NCBI RefSeq assembly: GCF_003194585.1
Contig: NZ_QHKZ01000001.1
Location: forward strand, 1 to 64,000
DNA from: Nocardioides daejeonensis
GTDB lineage: Bacteria > Actinomycetota > Actinomycetes > Propionibacteriales > Nocardioidaceae
Direction: 5' to 3'
Length of the DNA: 64,000 nucleotides
Below the pieces are notes generated by a model that did no database searches, was not told the origin of the DNA, and saw nothing but the letters and a program-made list of their open reading frames with translations. Shown one piece after another: positions 9,057-17,131 of the stretch. Position 1 is the first letter of the stretch, and every line of letters begins with the position of its first letter. Both the position numbers and the translations under genes were made by a program.

Positions 9057-10259
9057 TCAGGTGAGGACCGTCTCGCCGAGCCAGCCGCCCTCCCGCAGCC
9101 CGGGCAGGATCGCGAACTCCGCAGAGCCGATCGCCGTCGTCCACTCGTTCAGTGCGTCCGACTCGTCGAGACTCTGCTGGATGCGGGTGAACTGTCGGTC
9201 CACGTCGGCCTGGTAGGAGGAGAAGAGCAGTCCGCTCTCCACCCGGCTTCCGGTGGCCGTCGGCACCGTCTCGGTCCAGTTGGCGCCGATGCGATGAATC
9301 CGGGCACCGCCGTTGCGGCTCGGGTGCGAGCGCAGGGCGTGGGCGTCCCGGGCGATGGTCCAACGTCCCTCCGTCCGCGCCTCCGGGTCGATGTCGCTGA
9401 GCTCGTCGCCCCCGGTCAGGGGAGCACCGCTGGCCAGGTCGCGGCCGATCGAGGCCTCCATCTCCTCGCGGGTCAGCTCTTCCCAGGTGTCCAGGGTCAT
9501 CCGGATCCGGCGCACCACCAGCGTGGTGCCGCCGGCCCAGGGGCCCCGCGGGATCCACACGGTGCGCTCGAAGAGCTCCGAGCCGGCCGGGGGATTGGCG
9601 GATCCGTCGACCTGCCCGAACAGGTTGCGCCCGGTCGCCCGGTGACCGGAGCCGTCGGTGCCGCGCCAGGAGCCCTCCTGCTGCCAGCGCAGCCGGGCGA
9701 ACGGACGGGCGTCGCGGACGAGGGTCCGGGCAGCGTGCGCGACGCTCGTCGCGTCCGCCCCGCCGACGACGGCGACGAGGTCTCCACCGCACCAGCGCGG
9801 CTCGAGGCGGTCGTGGCGCATCGCCGGCACCCGGGCCAACTCCGGTACGTCGAGCCCCCAACGGCGCACGGCCCGGTGTCCCAGGCCGACGGTCACCGTC
9901 AGGCTCGCGGACTGCGCGAGATCCCGGGCGGGATCGCCGGGCACCGGTCGTCCCTCGGCCATCGCGACCACATCGGTCGTCCACACCTTGAGCAGGCGTA
10001 CGGCGGCCGCCCGATCCACCTCGTCGAGCAGGTCGAGTGCCACGATCGCGGTTGCGGCGGGCGGTGGGGCGGTGATGCCGGGCTGGTGGGCGCCGTACGG
10101 ACTGATCGGGATCGGGCCGGGTGTCGGCGAGGAGGACGGGCTGTGACCGCTCTCGGTGTCGAGCAGCAAGGCGGTGGTGGGGACGGCGACCGCCGCCCCC
10201 ACCACCGCGCTGCCCACGTGACCGAGCAGCCGTCGCCGCTCGATGCCACGTGGGCTCAT
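9057..10259 (-). CDS. DyP-type haem peroxidase (Tat-exported)
   Basis: 400 residues. The N-terminus has a Tat-type signal (ERRRLLGHVGSAVVGAAVAV). The body is a dye-decolourising peroxidase: the GxxDG signature appears as FGQVDGSANP with the catalytic Asp, the ARxxSHPSRNG region supplies the proximal His, and VESGLLFSSYQADVDRQF is typical of the C-terminal part. These exported enzymes bind haem and act in iron release or oxidative chemistry (EfeB-like). Its start overlaps the stop of the copper-protein gene (TGATG at 10257-10261), so the two are cotranscribed. Confidence 0.93.
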   Translation of the reverse strand: MSPRGIERRRLLGHVGSAVVGAAVAVPTTALLLDTESGHSPSSSPTPGPIPISPYGAHQPGITAPPPAATAIVALDLLDEVDRAAAVRLLKVWTTDVVAMAEGRPVPGDPARDLAQSASLTVTVGLGHRAVRRWGLDVPELARVPAMRHDRLEPRWCGGDLVAVVGGADATSVAHAARTLVRDARPFARLRWQQEGSWRGTDGSGHRATGRNLFGQVDGSANPPAGSELFERTVWIPRGPWAGGTTLVVRRIRMTLDTWEELTREEMEASIGRDLASGAPLTGGDELSDIDPEARTEGRWTIARDAHALRSHPSRNGGARIHRIGANWTETVPTATGSRVESGLLFSSYQADVDRQFTRIQQSLDESDALNEWTTAIGSAEFAILPGLREGGWLGETVLT

Positions 10260-10897
10260 CAGTGCTCGTGCCCCTCGTGGTCGTCCTCGGCGTCCTCGGA
10301 CGGGGTCGCCGCCTCGTCGGAAGGCTTGACGACCTTGTCGTCACCGCCGTGGGTGTGCTCGGGAGTGCCGGGCTCGTGGTAGTGGCCCTCCTCCTCCGTG
10401 AACTCCTTCACCGGCACGGTGACCGTCACGTTGCTGCCGTCGGAGAAGCCGAGCACGAGGTTGATCTCCTCGCCCGGGACCAGTTCGCGGTTCAGGTCCA
10501 TCAGCATGACGTGGTAGCCACCGGGCTGGAGCAGCATGTCCTTCCCGGCCGGGACGACGATGCCGCCCTCGACCTGCTGCATGACCATCTTGCCGTCCTT
10601 CATGGCCATCTCGTGGAGCTCGGTCCGGCCGGCGACGTCGCTGCTCGCCGACTCGAGGGTGACATCTTCGGTGCCGGCGTTGTCGAGCATCATGAAGGCG
10701 GCGCTCATCGTCGGGTCCTCGCTGCCGACGGTGCCCCGAGCCCAGGGCTCGGAGACGGAGACGGCGGCGGCGACCGCCTGGGTGTTGGTGTCCTTCGGTT
10801 CGGCGTCGGCCTTGTCGTCGCCGCAGGCGGCAAAGCCGAGCAGGGCGGTGGCCAGGATCGCGGCCAGGGTGGTGCGGTAGGGCAGGTTGATGCGCAT
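10259..10897 (-). CDS. copper chaperone PCu(A)C lipoprotein with His-rich tail
   Basis: 212 residues. A lipoprotein signal peptide ends in the lipobox LLGFAACG. The PCu(A)C domain follows, with its copper ligands in LHEMAMKDG (HxM) and GGYHVMLMD (HxM) and methionines between. The last 45 residues are rich in His and acidic residues (GHYHEPGTPEHTHGG and DDHEGHEH), which would extend metal binding. Proteins of this type deliver copper outside the membrane, classically to cytochrome oxidase. GAGGAGAGC lies just upstream of ATG 10897. It heads a unit with the DyP peroxidase; the membrane gene at 10957-11733 is just upstream on the same strand. Confidence 0.92.
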   Translation of the reverse strand: MRINLPYRTTLAAILATALLGFAACGDDKADAEPKDTNTQAVAAAVSVSEPWARGTVGSEDPTMSAAFMMLDNAGTEDVTLESASSDVAGRTELHEMAMKDGKMVMQQVEGGIVVPAGKDMLLQPGGYHVMLMDLNRELVPGEEINLVLGFSDGSNVTVTVPVKEFTEEEGHYHEPGTPEHTHGGDDKVVKPSDEAATPSEDAEDDHEGHEH

Positions 10898-10956
10898 GTG
10901 CGTGCTCTCCTCAGGGCAGGCGGATGCGCGCTGCCGGGCACGTCGGTGCCAGCGGC

Positions 10957-11733
10957 TCAGCGCGCGATGATGGTGGTCGGGTGGAGGAGAGACGCGGGTG
11001 GGCCGCGGTGGGAGACCACGTGGTGCACCAGCGCCGGATGGGGCTGCGAGACCCGCTCCGCGGTGGTACGACGAAGCGCGCCCTGGAGCCGGGGCGGTGC
11101 GCTCACGAGCGCCGCGGCCAGTGCCAGCAGGTGCACCACCCGGGGTGCGGCCGCGGCGACGCGTTCGGCGCTGAGCGCGAGCAGCGTCGCCAGTGCCTGC
11201 TCGCCGGAGGCGAGCCAGAGAGCGACTGCCACGGCGGCCGCCGTGTGTGCGATCACCATCACGGGACCGGTGTCGACCAGGTGCTGCCACTGGTGCAGGA
11301 GCAGTGCGGAGGGGTCCAGGGCGGTGTGCCCGCCGGCCACGGCGAGGGCATCCTGCCGGGCGGCGTACTGCTCGCGCAGGTTGCCGCCGGTCTCCATCAC
11401 CGGGGTGGCCACGGTGCCGGCGCTGCGGGTGACGCCGTGACCGGCCAGGGCGCTGAGGCACAGGTGCAGGGCGGCCTGGCCGCCGACGACCAGTGCCAGG
11501 ATGCGGGCCCGGCTCGCCGGGCGACGCAGGAAGGAGCGCGCGACCACCGCTGTCCCCAGCCACAGCCAGGCCAGTGCGGTCGTGGACGGCAGCAGGCCGT
11601 CGGCGAGCACGTGGGAGAAGGCACCGCAGGCAAGGACCACGGCGGCCAGTACGAGGGCGCGGAGCAGCACCACGGGCCGGCCCAGGCGGTCGTGCGCCGG
11701 GTGGCCCGCCCGGTCGCTCAGCGCCCCGTGCAT
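10957..11733 (-). CDS. polytopic membrane protein of unknown function
   Basis: 258 residues with about five hydrophobic helices (for example VVLLRALVLAAVVLACGAF, LALVVGGQAALHLCLSAL and VMVIAHTAAAVAVALWLASG). Conserved-looking His residues near membrane ends (FSHVLADG, ALHLCLSALAGHG, LHQWQHL, VIAHTAA) suggest metal or haem contact. It lies 59 nt upstream of the PCu(A)C gene on the same strand, so a role in copper handling is a reasonable inference. The start at ATG 11733 excludes a long low-complexity Arg/Pro extension that overlaps treS. Confidence 0.72.
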   Translation of the reverse strand: MHGALSDRAGHPAHDRLGRPVVLLRALVLAAVVLACGAFSHVLADGLLPSTTALAWLWLGTAVVARSFLRRPASRARILALVVGGQAALHLCLSALAGHGVTRSAGTVATPVMETGGNLREQYAARQDALAVAGGHTALDPSALLLHQWQHLVDTGPVMVIAHTAAAVAVALWLASGEQALATLLALSAERVAAAAPRVVHLLALAAALVSAPPRLQGALRRTTAERVSQPHPALVHHVVSHRGPPASLLHPTTIIAR

Positions 11734-11756
11734 GGGCGCGATTCTAGCGGGCCGGG

Positions 11757-13445
11757 TCAGGTGAGCTGGAGCCAGTAGTAGCCGTGGCCGCCGAGGGCGA
11801 GCGGGTAGGGCGACTCGTCGATCGCGGGGAAGGCGGATCCGCCGAGGAGCTCGACCGCGGTGCGACCTCGCTGATCGCGCAGGTCGAGCTCGGTGCTCTG
11901 CGGGAAGCGGGAGAGGTTGAGGGCGCACAGGAGCACCTCGTCCTCGTGCTTGCGGAGGAAGGCGAAGACGGACTCGTTGCTGCCGCCGAGGTCGACGAAG
12001 TCGCCGAGGCCGAACGCCGGATGCTGCTTGCGGGCGAGCATCAGGCGTCGGGTCCGGTGCAGCAGGGAGGAGGTGTTGGCGAGCTGGTGCTCGACGTTGG
12101 CCGCCTCGAAGCCGTTCCAGGGGTCCTGCACCAACGGCAGCTGGAGTGCCTCGGTCGGTGCCGAGGAGAAGCCGCCGTTGCGGTCGCGGCTCCAGTGCAT
12201 CGGGGTGCGTACGCCGTCGCGGTCGCCGAGCCAGATGTTGTCGCCCATCCCGATCTCGTCGCCGTAGTAGAGCACCGGCGAGCCCGGCAGGGAGAGCAGC
12301 AGCGCGGTGAAGAGCTCGATCTGGTCGACCTCGTTGTCGAGCAGCGGTGCCAGCCGTCGCCGGATGCCGAGGTTCGCCTTCATCCGAGGATCCTTGGCGT
12401 ACTCGTCCCAGAGGTAGTCACGCTCCTCGTCGGTGACCATCTCGAGGGTCAGCTCGTCGTGGTTGCGCAGGAAGATCCCCCACTGGCAGTTGTCTGGAAT
12501 GGCCGGTGTCTCGGCCAGGATCGTCGAGATCGGCAGCCGCGACTCCTGGCGCACCGCCAGGAAGATCCGCGGCATCACCGGGAAGTGGAAGGCCATGTGG
12601 CACTCGGTGCCCACCATCCGGCCGGCCTCGTCGGGCTCCGCGCCGAAGTAGTCGACGAGCTCGGTCGGCCACTGGTTGGCCTCGCACAGCAGCACCCGGT
12701 CGGGCCAACGCTCGTCGATGAAACTGCGCACCCGGCGCAGGAAGGCGTGCGTCTCGGGAAGAGACTCGCAGACCGTCTGGTCGCGCTCGAAGAGGTAGGG
12801 CACCGCGTCGAGCCGGAAGCCGTCGACGCCCTCGTCGAGCCAGAAGGCCATCGCGTCGAGGATCGCATCGCCGACGGCGGGGTTGGCGTAGTTGAGGTCG
12901 GGCTGGTGGTGGAAGAAGCGGTGCCAGAAGTACTGGCCCCGGGCCGGATCCCACGTCCAGTTGGACGGCTCGGTGTCGCAGAAGATCACTCGCGCGTCGG
13001 CGTACGGCTCGTCGGTGTCCGACCACACGTAGAAGTCGCCGTACGGGCCGTCGGGGTCATTGCGACTGGCCTGGAACCACGGATGCTCGTCGCTGGTGTG
13101 GTTCATGACGAAGTCGAGGATCACACGGATGCCCCGGCGGTGCGCCTCGGCGAGGAAGGCACGGAAGTCGTCCATGGTGCCGGTCTCGGGGTGCACGGCC
13201 GTGTAGTCGGCTACGTCGTACCCGCCGTCACGCAGGGGAGAGACGAAGAAGGGCGGGACCCACAGGCAGTCGACGCCCAGCCACTCCAGGTAGTCCAGCT
13301 TCTCCACGAGACCGCCGAAGTCGCCGATGCCGTCGCCGTCGGAGTCCCGGAAGGACCGCACGAGCACCTCGTAGAAGATGGCCGTGCGGTACCACTCGGG
13401 CTGGCCGGGGGCAGAGCTGCCGACTGCTGGGATGTGGCCCGTCAT
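11757..13445 (-). CDS. treS: trehalose synthase / maltose alpha-D-glucosyltransferase
   Basis: 562 residues of the GH13 alpha-amylase superfamily. It interconverts maltose and trehalose and, in actinobacteria, links trehalose to the GlgE glucan pathway. Family regions seen in order: YEVLVRSFRDSDGDGIGDF, VILDFVMNHTSDEHPWF, GFRLDAVPYLFE (nucleophile Asp), LLCEANQWP (acid/base Glu) and LRNHDELTLE (transition-state Asp). The length matches stand-alone TreS without a fused maltokinase, and no maltokinase gene is adjacent. The start is ATG 13445. It ends 24 nt before the membrane gene downstream. Confidence 0.95.
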   Translation of the reverse strand: MTGHIPAVGSSAPGQPEWYRTAIFYEVLVRSFRDSDGDGIGDFGGLVEKLDYLEWLGVDCLWVPPFFVSPLRDGGYDVADYTAVHPETGTMDDFRAFLAEAHRRGIRVILDFVMNHTSDEHPWFQASRNDPDGPYGDFYVWSDTDEPYADARVIFCDTEPSNWTWDPARGQYFWHRFFHHQPDLNYANPAVGDAILDAMAFWLDEGVDGFRLDAVPYLFERDQTVCESLPETHAFLRRVRSFIDERWPDRVLLCEANQWPTELVDYFGAEPDEAGRMVGTECHMAFHFPVMPRIFLAVRQESRLPISTILAETPAIPDNCQWGIFLRNHDELTLEMVTDEERDYLWDEYAKDPRMKANLGIRRRLAPLLDNEVDQIELFTALLLSLPGSPVLYYGDEIGMGDNIWLGDRDGVRTPMHWSRDRNGGFSSAPTEALQLPLVQDPWNGFEAANVEHQLANTSSLLHRTRRLMLARKQHPAFGLGDFVDLGGSNESVFAFLRKHEDEVLLCALNLSRFPQSTELDLRDQRGRTAVELLGGSAFPAIDESPYPLALGGHGYYWLQLT

Positions 13446-13502
13446 GGCGTCGAGCCTGACGGATCACCCCGGACCCGTTCAAACGACGCGCCCGGGGACC
13501 GC

Positions 13503-15185
13503 TCAGGTGAGTCGCTTGGCCGCCTTGGTGAGCCGTCGCGACCCGGCCGTGGTCTGCCACGAGGCTGCATAGCTGATGCCGCTGGTCGGCGAGTTGATGT
13601 TGTCGACCAGGAACCAGTCGGTCTGCACCCGCTGCTGGGTGAAGTCGACGACCATGCAGCCGGTGCGTAGCCCTTCGGAGTACTTGATCCAGGGGTTCGC
13701 CAGCGCGTTGTTGGTGCTCAGCAGGGTGTCGAGCACGTTGCCGACGCCCGGTGCGACCTGGTTGACCATCGACTGCACCGAGGGCGAGGCGACGCCGGGT
13801 GTGACGAACTCGACGGCGACCGACTTGCGGTCCAGCAGGTACTTGTTCGGCTTCGCGGGGATCTCCGAGGCGAAGCTCTGGTGCACGTCGCCGGTCAGCA
13901 CGACCACGTTGTCGACGCCGGCCATCCCGTCGACCAGGCGCTGACGCTGTTGGAGGAAGCCGTTCCAGTCCTCGACGTAGAGCTGGGCGATCGGAGTGTC
14001 CAGCAGGGCTGCCAGCTTGGGGCCGAGCAGCTGGGTCACCTGGCCGGGGAGCTGGCCCAGCAGCACCTGGGGGAAGAAGGGCATCTGGTTGCCCCACACC
14101 TTCCAGCGGGCGTTGCTCGCCTTCACCCCGGAGATCAGCCAGTGCTCCTGGTCGGAGCCGATCATGTCGGCGGACGGGTTGCTCGATGCGGTGCCGAGGT
14201 AGCCGTAGCCGAGCAGCAGGCTCTTCGGGGTCTTGGTGCGGAAGCGACGCTCGTCGAGGAGGAAGAGGTCGACCTGGTCGCCGAAGCGCAGGCGCCGGGT
14301 GATCCTGATCCAGTCGTTCGGGTCGGTGTGTCGCACCGGTAGCCAGTCGAGGAAGGCGTGCCGGCCCGCACTCGCCCGGGTGGCCCAGTCGCCCTCGGTG
14401 GCCGGGTCGTGGTTCTCCGCACCCTCGGCCCAGGTGTCGTTGGCGATCTCGTGGTCGTCCCAGACCGCGATCATCGGGTGGGCGGCGTGCAGGTCCTGGA
14501 GGTGCTGCTCCTGCTTGTAGCAGCCGTGTCGGATCCGGTAGTCGGCCAGGGTGGTGATCTCGTGGCGGGGATCGGCGTTGCGGGGGTTCTTGGGGTAGCC
14601 GGCGAGCACGCCGCCCGGCGCGTACTCGTAGATGTAGTCACCGAGGTGCAGGACGGCGTCCAGGTCGTTGCGTGCGGCGAGGAACTTGTAGGGGACGAAC
14701 CATCCCCAGTCGTAGTTCGCGCAGGACACGACGCCGAAGCGGACCGGTGTGCTGCTGCCCAGCGCCGGAGCCGTTCGGGTGCGACCTACCCGCGACGTCG
14801 CGCCGAGGGCGCTGAAGCGGTACCAGTAGGTCGTGGCGGGGGCGAGGCCCGTCACGTCGACGTGCACGGTGTGGTCGTGGTCGGTCGTCGCGCTCGCCAC
14901 GCCCTGCTTCACCACTTGGTGGAACGCCGGGTCCTTCGCCACCTCCCAGGTGACGGAGACTGCCGGTCCGACACCGGAGCCGGGCGACGCCTCGATGGAC
15001 GGCGTGACGCGGGTCCAGAGCACCACCCCGTCGGGCAGCGGGTCGCCGGAGGCCACGCCGTGTACGAAGGGTGCACCCGCCGCGTAGACCTCGGGCCAGC
15101 GGGCGAGGGCGAGCGCGAGACCTGAGCCCATGCCCGCCGCGACGAGGCCGCGACGGGTGAGTCGGGGCGTGCTGATGTCAGACAT
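13503..15185 (-). CDS. phoD: PhoD-like alkaline phosphatase/phosphodiesterase (Tat-exported)
   Basis: 560 residues. A Tat signal (LTRRGLVAAGMGSGLALAL) is followed by a PhoD N-terminal Ig-like domain (FVHGVASGDPLPDGVVLWTR) and the metallophosphatase domain. The latter shows VVSCANYDWGWF, HLGDYIYEYA, AVWDDHEIANDTW and VLTGDVHQSFASE, which carry the Fe/Ca ligands. The enzyme hydrolyses phosphate mono- and diesters outside the cell and usually serves phosphate scavenging. It ends up beside the RiPP locus, 60 bp from the PqqD gene on the same strand. A role there is possible but more likely coincidental. Confidence 0.93.
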   Translation of the reverse strand: MSDISTPRLTRRGLVAAGMGSGLALALARWPEVYAAGAPFVHGVASGDPLPDGVVLWTRVTPSIEASPGSGVGPAVSVTWEVAKDPAFHQVVKQGVASATTDHDHTVHVDVTGLAPATTYWYRFSALGATSRVGRTRTAPALGSSTPVRFGVVSCANYDWGWFVPYKFLAARNDLDAVLHLGDYIYEYAPGGVLAGYPKNPRNADPRHEITTLADYRIRHGCYKQEQHLQDLHAAHPMIAVWDDHEIANDTWAEGAENHDPATEGDWATRASAGRHAFLDWLPVRHTDPNDWIRITRRLRFGDQVDLFLLDERRFRTKTPKSLLLGYGYLGTASSNPSADMIGSDQEHWLISGVKASNARWKVWGNQMPFFPQVLLGQLPGQVTQLLGPKLAALLDTPIAQLYVEDWNGFLQQRQRLVDGMAGVDNVVVLTGDVHQSFASEIPAKPNKYLLDRKSVAVEFVTPGVASPSVQSMVNQVAPGVGNVLDTLLSTNNALANPWIKYSEGLRTGCMVVDFTQQRVQTDWFLVDNINSPTSGISYAASWQTTAGSRRLTKAAKRLT

Positions 15186-15245
15186 GCCCGCTCAACGAGG
15201 ACAAGTGACCCAGGTCACGGGTCAGCGGTCTCTGCGTGGAGCGGT

Positions 15246-15512
15246 CTAAACCGCTTCGGCGAGGCGGTGTGCGAGCAGGTCGTCGAGGAACGCGGCCACG
15301 TCGCCGCGACAGCGGTCGGCCGGGACCGCGTACTCCTCGGCGACGAGCGCCGTGAGTTCCTCGGCGCTGACCGGGCACTCCAGGTGCCGCCAGATGCTAG
15401 CGGCGACGTTCTTGAGGCTGAAGTACTCGCCCTGCTGCTGGCCCATCATCACCAGCTCACCGTCCATCTCGACGGCCTGCATCGCCGGGTTCCTGCGGTA
15501 TCGCGTGCTCAC
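15246..15512 (-). CDS. PqqD-family RiPP recognition (RRE) protein
   Basis: 88 residues with the PqqD winged-helix layout: YRRNPAMQAVEMDGELVMMG, then QGEYFSLKNVAASIWRHLE and a C-terminal helix pair ending FLDDLLAHRLAEA. In RiPP pathways this domain binds the precursor leader and presents it to the modifying enzymes. It corresponds to the lasso B1 protein and to PqqD-like carriers that accompany HprK-related kinases. The GTG start overlaps the kinase stop (GTGA), so it is the last gene of the minus-strand operon precursor-B2-kinase-PqqD. Confidence 0.88.
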   Translation of the reverse strand: MSTRYRRNPAMQAVEMDGELVMMGQQQGEYFSLKNVAASIWRHLECPVSAEELTALVAEEYAVPADRCRGDVAAFLDDLLAHRLAEAV

Positions 15513-16453
15513 GCGCACTCCTGGGTTGGTCGTTCGGGGGTCGTGTCGTCGTCGATGTCGTCGAGGATCGCGTCGGCCGTCGCCGCCGCGGTCATGGTCG
15601 TCGCGGGCCGGAGCACCCGGCTCAGGCGCGCGGTCCGGGTCAGTGCCGCGCACTGCCGGAGATGCTCCCGGCCTGCCTCGGCGCCGGCGACGAACTCTCG
15701 GCGGTAGGTGTGCTCGTGCAGCAGCGGGTAGGTGCCGGCACCCCGCACGGGAAGCAGGGTCAGCTCCTGTCCGGGATGACGCTCCAGCACGTAGATCCAG
15801 CGCACCGGGACCGGCTCGACGGCGTCGTCGAGCGGCAGCACGAACTTGTCGTGGTGGTGGTGCACCCGCTCCAAGCGACCTGGATCCACGCCCAGACGAG
15901 CCAGGGCGTCGCTCCAGAGGTGGATGCGCGGACGACCCGGCAGCGCGTGACCCGAGGCGTCGATCGGCACCACGTCGTCGGACAGCACCGGAAGGCCGCG
16001 TGCCGCGAACTCGGCGGCCAGGGTCGACTTGCCGGCGCCGGAGTGGCCGACCACGACCGCACAGGCGTCGCCGATCCGCACTGCGTTGCCGTGCAGCACC
16101 AGGTGGCCGCGCTGCATCATCGCCGCGCCGAGCATCGTGCCGAGCAGATAGAGCCGGAGCTGCGCCGGGTCGGCTCCCGGCGCTGGGTCGACGAGCAGCT
16201 CACGACCGCCGCGCGCCTCGAACGCGGCGACTCCGTCGATCGTGACCCCCCAGCGGTCCCCGCTGCGCCACAGGCCACGCGGAAGGTGCACGGCGTCGGC
16301 AGGGCGGCCGGTGAGCGGCGTCGTACGCACCGTCAGGTCGGGCTCCGCCGGCGTAGCATGCGGCAGTTCGGGGAGTGGGAGCTCGCTGCGCAGGACCAGG
16401 CCGTAGCAGCGATGCCAGGTCGTCGCCTGCGTGGTGGCCGAGCTCGAGGTCAT
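15509..16453 (-). CDS. HPr-kinase-like RiPP kinase
   Basis: 314 residues. The C-terminal half has an HprK-type P-loop ([17 protein letters not shown], GxxGxGKS) followed by LPVLSDDVVPID, as in HPr kinases and in phosphoenolpyruvate carboxykinase-fold relatives. The N-terminal half has no HPr partner-binding signature, and no PTS genes are nearby. In paeninodin-type loci an equivalent kinase phosphorylates the C-terminal serine of the precursor; the precursor encoded here also ends in Ser. The start at ATG 16453 overlaps the B2 stop by four bases (ATGA), and its own stop overlaps the PqqD start, so all three enzymes are translationally coupled. Confidence 0.88.
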   Translation of the reverse strand: MTSSSATTQATTWHRCYGLVLRSELPLPELPHATPAEPDLTVRTTPLTGRPADAVHLPRGLWRSGDRWGVTIDGVAAFEARGGRELLVDPAPGADPAQLRLYLLGTMLGAAMMQRGHLVLHGNAVRIGDACAVVVGHSGAGKSTLAAEFAARGLPVLSDDVVPIDASGHALPGRPRIHLWSDALARLGVDPGRLERVHHHHDKFVLPLDDAVEPVPVRWIYVLERHPGQELTLLPVRGAGTYPLLHEHTYRREFVAGAEAGREHLRQCAALTRTARLSRVLRPATTMTAAATADAILDDIDDDTTPERPTQECA

Positions 16454-16803
16454 CGTGCGGTCCAGACGAATCTGCCGACCCGGGTCCAGCCCGTGCCGTC
16501 GCCGCCGGTGACCGGGACGTCGCCCGCCGAGACCCAGGTGTGGGCAGCGAGACCACCGGCTTCGCGGCGTACGCCGAAGTCGACGACGTGAGGGATGCGG
16601 CGTGCTGCGAGGAAGGTGCGCGCGGTCAGCGCCTGCGGGAAGCAGTCGGAGGTCCAGGGGGTGCGTGCCGCAGCCCGCTGGACGATCTCGCTGATCCGGG
16701 CGGCTCGCCATCGTTGGTCGACGTCGAGCGTCGGTCGGTCGTCGCTCCCGTGAGCACCGCGGTCCTCGCCGAGGAGCCGGCGTACGAAGGTGAAGGGCGT
16801 CAT
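16450..16803 (-). CDS. lasso-peptide-type B2 leader peptidase (transglutaminase-like)
   Basis: 117 residues of the Transglut_core3 fold used by lasso B2 proteases. The catalytic Cys lies in WTSDCFPQALTARTFLAARR and the His in LAAHTWV, with GDVPVTGGDG beyond. The size is close to free-standing B2 proteins. It would remove the leader from the precursor encoded 77 bp upstream, with PqqD delivering the substrate. The start is ATG 16803. Its presence without a lasso cyclase is the oddity of this locus. Confidence 0.87.
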   Translation of the reverse strand: MTPFTFVRRLLGEDRGAHGSDDRPTLDVDQRWRAARISEIVQRAAARTPWTSDCFPQALTARTFLAARRIPHVVDFGVRREAGGLAAHTWVSAGDVPVTGGDGTGWTRVGRFVWTAR

Positions 16804-16880
16804 CGCGACGAGTAGTCGGAAGAACCCCAGGAGGGACCAGGCCGCCAGAAGGCGAGCCCGGTCCCCGAGGGCCGTACCCG

Positions 16881-17000
16881 TCAGCTGATCAGGTCCGGAA
16901 ACGGGATGTGGATCCCGAGACCGATGTCGATGTCGCTGGTGGCGCGGAGGCTCAGCGACTCCAGCTGGGGTGCGCTGTAGACCTTCTCGGACCCGGTCAT
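16881..17000 (-). CDS. RiPP precursor peptide, 39 aa (lasso-like leader)
   Basis: A 40-codon gene. GAGAGGAG lies 7 nt before ATG 17000. The leader carries YSAPQL at residues 8-13, the YxxPxL motif bound by B1/PqqD-type recognition domains. Thr21 sits where lasso leaders have the conserved penultimate Thr, so cleavage after Ser22 would free the 17-residue core DIDIGLGIHIPFPDLIS. That core ends in Ser, the acceptor of lasso-cluster HPr-like kinases. Positions 7-9 of the core are Gly-Ile-His, so the Asp/Glu needed for a lasso macrolactam is missing. It is the first gene of the operon with B2, kinase and PqqD. Confidence 0.85.
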   Translation of the reverse strand: MTGSEKVYSAPQLESLSLRATSDIDIGLGIHIPFPDLIS

Positions 17001-17019
17001 GTGCGAGCTCCTCTCGTTA

Positions 17020-17074
17020 CGTTGCTCCCACTAGCCGCGCAACGATGGCCCGAAGGTGTGGTTATGCACACACC
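17020..17074. promoter_or_regulatory. divergent control region of the RiPP locus with two inverted repeats
   Basis: Two inverted repeats lie between the precursor and the nucleotidyltransferase genes. One is GGTGTG-N8-CACACC (17055-17074), a candidate operator. The other is CGTTGC-N13-GCAACG (17020-17044), which would form a hairpin in the precursor 5' leader. The TGCATAAC core of the first repeat could overlap a minus-strand -10 box. No regulator gene is in the locus, so control is probably by a distant factor. Confidence 0.35.
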
Positions 17075-17118
17075 GGGTAGTGGTCCAGACCAGCCCGGCC
17101 GGCTCTGTCGGCATCTCC

Positions 17119-17124
17119 TATCGT
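17119..17124 (+). promoter_or_regulatory. candidate -10 box of the nucleotidyltransferase-exporter unit
   Basis: TATCGT (TANNNT) ends 7 nt before GTG 17132, which would place the transcription start on or next to the start codon and give a leaderless mRNA. No ribosome site precedes the GTG, which is consistent. No -35 box is evident. Confidence 0.4.
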
Positions 17125-17131
17125 CCACGTC

